Made by a program: the position numbers and the translations under genes. Under the pieces are notes generated by a model. The model was given only the letters and a program-made list of their open reading frames with translations. It was not told the DNA's origin and searched no databases. A stretch of DNA of 8,655 bases from an uncultured Variovorax sp. (GTDB lineage: Bacteria; Pseudomonadota; Gammaproteobacteria; Burkholderiales; Burkholderiaceae_C), in the NCBI GenBank assembly GCA_903872875.1, contig CAIQMJ010000420.1, positions 1 through 8,655 of the forward strand, written 5' to 3'. Shown piece after piece: positions 6,312 to 8,655 of the stretch; position 1 is the first letter of the stretch; each line of letters begins with the position of its first letter.

Positions 6312-8288
6312 ATGGTCATACCGAATAGATCCGACTTGCCGCCTGCCATCGGCGGCGTCCACACGACATCGGAACAGAACATCGCCGATCCGGCGCATGC
6401 ACTTGACCCCCAGGGCGCGGGCCAGCAGCCGGCCGCTCAGCGGCCTGCGGATGGCAGCGGGATCTATCGACCCCCGTCGACGGGCGTCGCTCACGAGCCC
6501 GCGGACCGGAACCGGATGTTCGCCGCATCGCCGCCGGACCGGGGCGCAGGCAATGCGGCCGCCACGGCCGTTGCCATCCCGATGGCGGCGCAGCGGCCCC
6601 GGGTACCGCCGCTCGCGGTGCAAGGGGAGATACCTCCGGTGCTTCAGGATGCGTGGACCCGTCATGTGCAGACCAGCAGCGCGCACGAAGAACTGTGCGA
6701 TTGGTATGCAGGTCCGGCCGGACCGAGCCGGATCGCCATCGGCGCCGCGTTTCGCGACGCCGTCATCACTGCCGTCGGAACTGGATTGACATTCGGCGCT
6801 GGCGTCGGCGCGGCGACTGCGTTGACGAACGGCTTCACCAACGACCTGGCCGGGAGGCTGGCCCCGAACGGAGGCAACCAGACGATCGGACTCGGCGACT
6901 GGCATCAAGGACTGGTGCCGAACGGAGTGAGCAGCAGCACGGGCCATCCGGCACCGGAGAACCTTGCGCTGGGGATCATCCGGGACAGCAGCAGGATTCC
7001 GATCGGGGCCACATTCGGTGCGATGGGCAACATCGCCGCGGCCAATGGTGTCGCGGGCGGCGTGGCCGGCATCTTCGACCCCATTGCCGGCGGCCGCCTC
7101 GGCGTGACGCCCGTCGATCCTCGAACCGTCTATCCCGATGTCAATCCGCTGGGCCCCGACAACATGCCGCGCGATCTCGCCACCATGTCGGAACTGATGG
7201 CCCCCGTGCTCCGCTCTCGCCTTGAAATGCGGCGCATCCAGGACGAGTACGCGACGCTGAAAAGCAGCTTTGCCATCCGTCTCGGCAGCGCCGTGTTCGC
7301 GAGCATGAATGCCGCAGTCAACGACGCAACGCAATGGCCGGTTCCGAACCGCCTCGGGCCGGCAGCCTCCTGGGCGGTGTCGACATTGGTCTCGGGCGTT
7401 GCAGGCGCCGTGACGGGACTTGGATATGCGGCCTGGAAAATGAGCCGCACGGTGGATGCGCCGGTGCTCGACGCACATGGCGACCCGCTGATGGATGCCG
7501 AGGGCAAGCCCGTCACGCACAAGCTCCCCATCTTCAGGGCCACCAAGACGGTCGTTCCTTCAGACGCCAACCGGAACTTCTTCACCGACTCCTATTTCGC
7601 TCGCAATATCGAAGCGCAGTTTCGTGTCTTCCGAGGAGGCCGGACGGGGATGGCTGCCCTGTCCCACTATTTCGACCAGTTCAACAAGCGGTTCGCGGGC
7701 ATCGCCGTCGCCACCCTGCCGCAGGTATTGGTGAATCTCACGGCGGCAGCCGCCAGGAACAAAGCCGAGGGCAACGTCGCAGCCCGCCTCATCGTCAACA
7801 CGGCGGCACCTGCACTCAACCTCGTGTATGCCGTGAACTCGTGGTTCAAGGAAAGTGCCCGGCTCAACTCCGAGCTTGCCCAGACAAGCACCGACCGTGC
7901 GCGCGCCCCGCTTCTCACGCGGCAATCGGCGATGACGGCGAGAGATGCGGCGAGCCTGGTCGACCACATCAGGGACCAGATCGTCCCGCGCCTGTCGCCC
8001 CCGCCCGGCCAAGCTTCGCAACCCCTGACCGACGACGAATTGCGGCAGATGACCGAGGTCTATGGAGACATGCATCTCATGCACGAGATCAGCGAGCAGA
8101 CGCTGCACGCGTTGGAGGACATGCACGCGCCGGATGGCGACATCGTTCAGGCGAGGGTCAACCACATGGCCATGCAGCGAGCGCTCAGCAGCTTGAATCA
8201 GCTCATGGTGGGCACCGGACTGGACCGTCAGCTTCCGATGGCGCCGGTCTTCGGCAATGACCATGAAGCCATTCCCATGCTGTTCTGA
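6312..8288 (+). CDS. Candidate type III secretion effector or translocon-like protein, unknown family
   Basis: I do not recognise this 658-residue protein. The ATG at 6312 has GGGAG six bases upstream and an in-frame stop at 6294, so no other usual start lies upstream. Residues 1-125 are rich in Pro, Ala, Gln and Ser with a single acidic residue in the first 20, as in type III secretion signals. No Sec signal peptide is seen. Gly/Ala-rich hydrophobic stretches lie at about 141-171, 229-262, 352-375, 461-481 and 490-508. They are separated by polar segments, for example residues 376-460 with HKLPIFRATKTV. A short motif recurs: SRIAIGAAF (139-147) and SRIPIGATF (227-235). The C-terminal 120 residues are charged and probably helical (DDELRQMTEVYGDMHLMHE). 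It has one Cys (C129) and no enzyme motif that I know. The perfect PIP box and -10 upstream indicate HrpX/HrpB control, hence delivery into plant cells. The monocistronic gene differs in style from the metabolic block and may have been acquired. Confidence 0.75.
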   Translation: MVIPNRSDLPPAIGGVHTTSEQNIADPAHALDPQGAGQQPAAQRPADGSGIYRPPSTGVAHEPADRNRMFAASPPDRGAGNAAATAVAIPMAAQRPRVPPLAVQGEIPPVLQDAWTRHVQTSSAHEELCDWYAGPAGPSRIAIGAAFRDAVITAVGTGLTFGAGVGAATALTNGFTNDLAGRLAPNGGNQTIGLGDWHQGLVPNGVSSSTGHPAPENLALGIIRDSSRIPIGATFGAMGNIAAANGVAGGVAGIFDPIAGGRLGVTPVDPRTVYPDVNPLGPDNMPRDLATMSELMAPVLRSRLEMRRIQDEYATLKSSFAIRLGSAVFASMNAAVNDATQWPVPNRLGPAASWAVSTLVSGVAGAVTGLGYAAWKMSRTVDAPVLDAHGDPLMDAEGKPVTHKLPIFRATKTVVPSDANRNFFTDSYFARNIEAQFRVFRGGRTGMAALSHYFDQFNKRFAGIAVATLPQVLVNLTAAAARNKAEGNVAARLIVNTAAPALNLVYAVNSWFKESARLNSELAQTSTDRARAPLLTRQSAMTARDAASLVDHIRDQIVPRLSPPPGQASQPLTDDELRQMTEVYGDMHLMHEISEQTLHALEDMHAPDGDIVQARVNHMAMQRALSSLNQLMVGTGLDRQLPMAPVFGNDHEAIPMLF

Positions 8289-8443
8289 TTTGGGTGTCCT
8301 CGAACCCTGAACACAGCGGCAGCGTGCATGTGCCGGGCGGGACTGCGGAGAAATAAGACCTCTCCCGCTTCTGTTGCCAGGCGCCTTGCGGCTGCGGGTG
8401 AGGAGGTGATGCCCCGAAGAGAGCTTTTAGGCGGTCTTCAGCC
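8289..8443. other. Non-coding stretch after the effector candidate
   Basis: I see no gene here with a plausible ribosome site or coding pattern, no transposase remnant and no clear repeat. It separates the effector stop from the terminator at 8444. Confidence 0.5.
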
Positions 8444-8472
8444 AGTAATCGTTGTTGGCGGTTACTTTTTTT
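8444..8472 (+). terminator. Rho-independent terminator, plus strand
   Basis: AGTAATCG (8444-8451) pairs with CGGTTACT (8459-8466) to give an 8-bp stem with one U-G wobble and a 7-nt loop. It runs directly into a T tract that ends at 8472. It would end the effector transcript about 155 nt after the stop codon. The stem is only moderately GC-rich. Confidence 0.6.
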
Positions 8473-8521
8473 GCCTCATGTTTGACGTCATGTTGGCATT
8501 TGACGCGCAGTGACCTCGGCC

Positions 8522-8541
8522 AGCTGACGGAATCGATAACC
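8522..8541. repeat. Degenerate copy of the tRNA-like acceptor/T-arm sequence
   Basis: AGCTG (8522-8526) and CGGAATCGA (8528-8536), followed by ACC, repeat in the same order the sequence AGCTG (8591-8595) and CGGAATCGA (8598-8606) of the adjacent RNA gene, about 70 bp apart. The copies are imperfect, so this is either a decayed attachment-site duplication or chance. Confidence 0.3.
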
Positions 8542-8550
8542 TTTTCAGCC

Positions 8551-8590
8551 CCACCAACAAGACCCTGATTCTGCAAGGCCCTGTTGGTGG
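8551..8590. repeat. 9-bp inverted repeat at the RNA 3' end
   Basis: CCACCAACA (8551-8559) and TGTTGGTGG (8582-8590) are perfect inverted copies separated by 22 nt. The right arm covers the encoded CCA end of the minus-strand RNA. The structure could affect 3' processing or mark an attachment core; no function is established. Confidence 0.4.
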
Positions 8591-8655
8591 AGCTGGCCGG
8601 AATCGAACCGGCGTCTTCCATCCATTCACTTCGGCTTTTCAAGAGCCTTGACGAC
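8585..8655 (-). ncRNA. 3' end of a tRNA-like RNA, probably tmRNA (ssrA), partial
   Basis: Read on the minus strand, the segment ends in CAGCTCC-A-CCA. It is preceded by a perfect T arm, GCCGG-TTCGATT-CCGGC (plus-strand 8596-8612). The encoded CCA and seven-base acceptor half show a tRNA or tmRNA 3' end. The acceptor CAGCTCCACCA is the classic end of bacterial tmRNA, and the bases just before the T arm (GACGCCGG) fit tmRNA better than a tRNA variable loop. CTTGAAA further upstream looks like a Ser(UGA) anticodon loop, but the flanking stem and the variable arm do not fold. The 5' part lies outside the window. If tmRNA, it rescues stalled ribosomes. An isolated att-site fragment of such a gene is the other possibility. 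Confidence 0.6.

Noticed and set aside
6293..6328. Short GTG-started leader peptide of 11 codons before the effector ATG
   Set aside because: It has only a weak ribosome site, overlaps the start in another frame, and shows no leader-peptide features.
6231..7520. 429-codon minus-strand ORF opposite the effector candidate
   Set aside because: It is rich in Arg and His with no domain pattern. The plus strand has a ribosome site, a promoter and a terminator in the right order.
8427..8642. Minus-strand 71-codon ORF running through the tRNA-like 3' end
   Set aside because: Its N-terminal part is a translation of the T arm and CCA end of an RNA gene (AGSIPASST is typical of such artefacts). It starts with TTG without a ribosome site.
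8585..8655. A tRNA-Ser(UGA), because of the CTTGAAA loop
   Set aside because: The anticodon stem would be only four pairs, the preceding bases do not form a D arm plus stem, and the 19-20 nt before the T arm cannot fold into a variable arm.

Overview
The window is very GC-rich and tightly packed. Family content and codon use suggest a betaproteobacterium, most likely Burkholderiales and perhaps Comamonadaceae (Acidovorax- or Xylophilus-like). This placement is an inference, because the sequence carries no marker gene that settles it.

Left block (1-5069, minus strand). Six co-directional genes run right to left: a pirin-family cupin, a YcaC-type isochorismatase-fold hydrolase, a small XapX-domain membrane protein, a YtcJ-type amidohydrolase, a DoxX-family membrane protein, and an MFS exporter that runs off the left edge. 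The last four are joined by overlapping stop and start codons or short gaps, so they look like one translationally coupled operon. A divergent LysR regulator (5227-6144, plus strand) faces the pirin gene across 157 bp. That gap contains four copies of the hexamer TTCGAT/ATCGAA; two of them form a perfect T-N11-A palindrome next to a good -10 box. The regulator resembles E. coli YhaJ, which sits next to the pirin gene yhaK and activates the DoxX-family gene yqjF. The block may therefore be a quinone/aromatic-stress regulon with two hydrolases and an exporter added.

Right block (6145-8655). Directly downstream of the LysR gene is a textbook plant-inducible promoter: TTCGT-N15-TTCGC, then 31 nt, then TAGAGT. 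This is the signature of genes controlled by HrpX/HrpB-type activators of plant-associated type III secretion systems. It drives a single 658-residue protein that I do not recognise. The protein has a Pro/Ala/Gln-rich disordered N-terminus and several Gly/Ala-rich hydrophobic segments, and it looks like a type III effector or translocon-like substrate. A strong 8-bp hairpin lies at the predicted 5' end of its mRNA.

The last ~370 bp hold an intrinsic terminator, a short region with no gene, and the 3' end of a tRNA-like RNA on the minus strand, probably tmRNA, that runs off the right edge. A degenerate copy of its T-arm/acceptor sequence lies about 70 bp inside. The effector candidate thus sits between a metabolic cluster and a classic integration target. 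This suggests horizontally acquired virulence cargo, although no integrase is visible.
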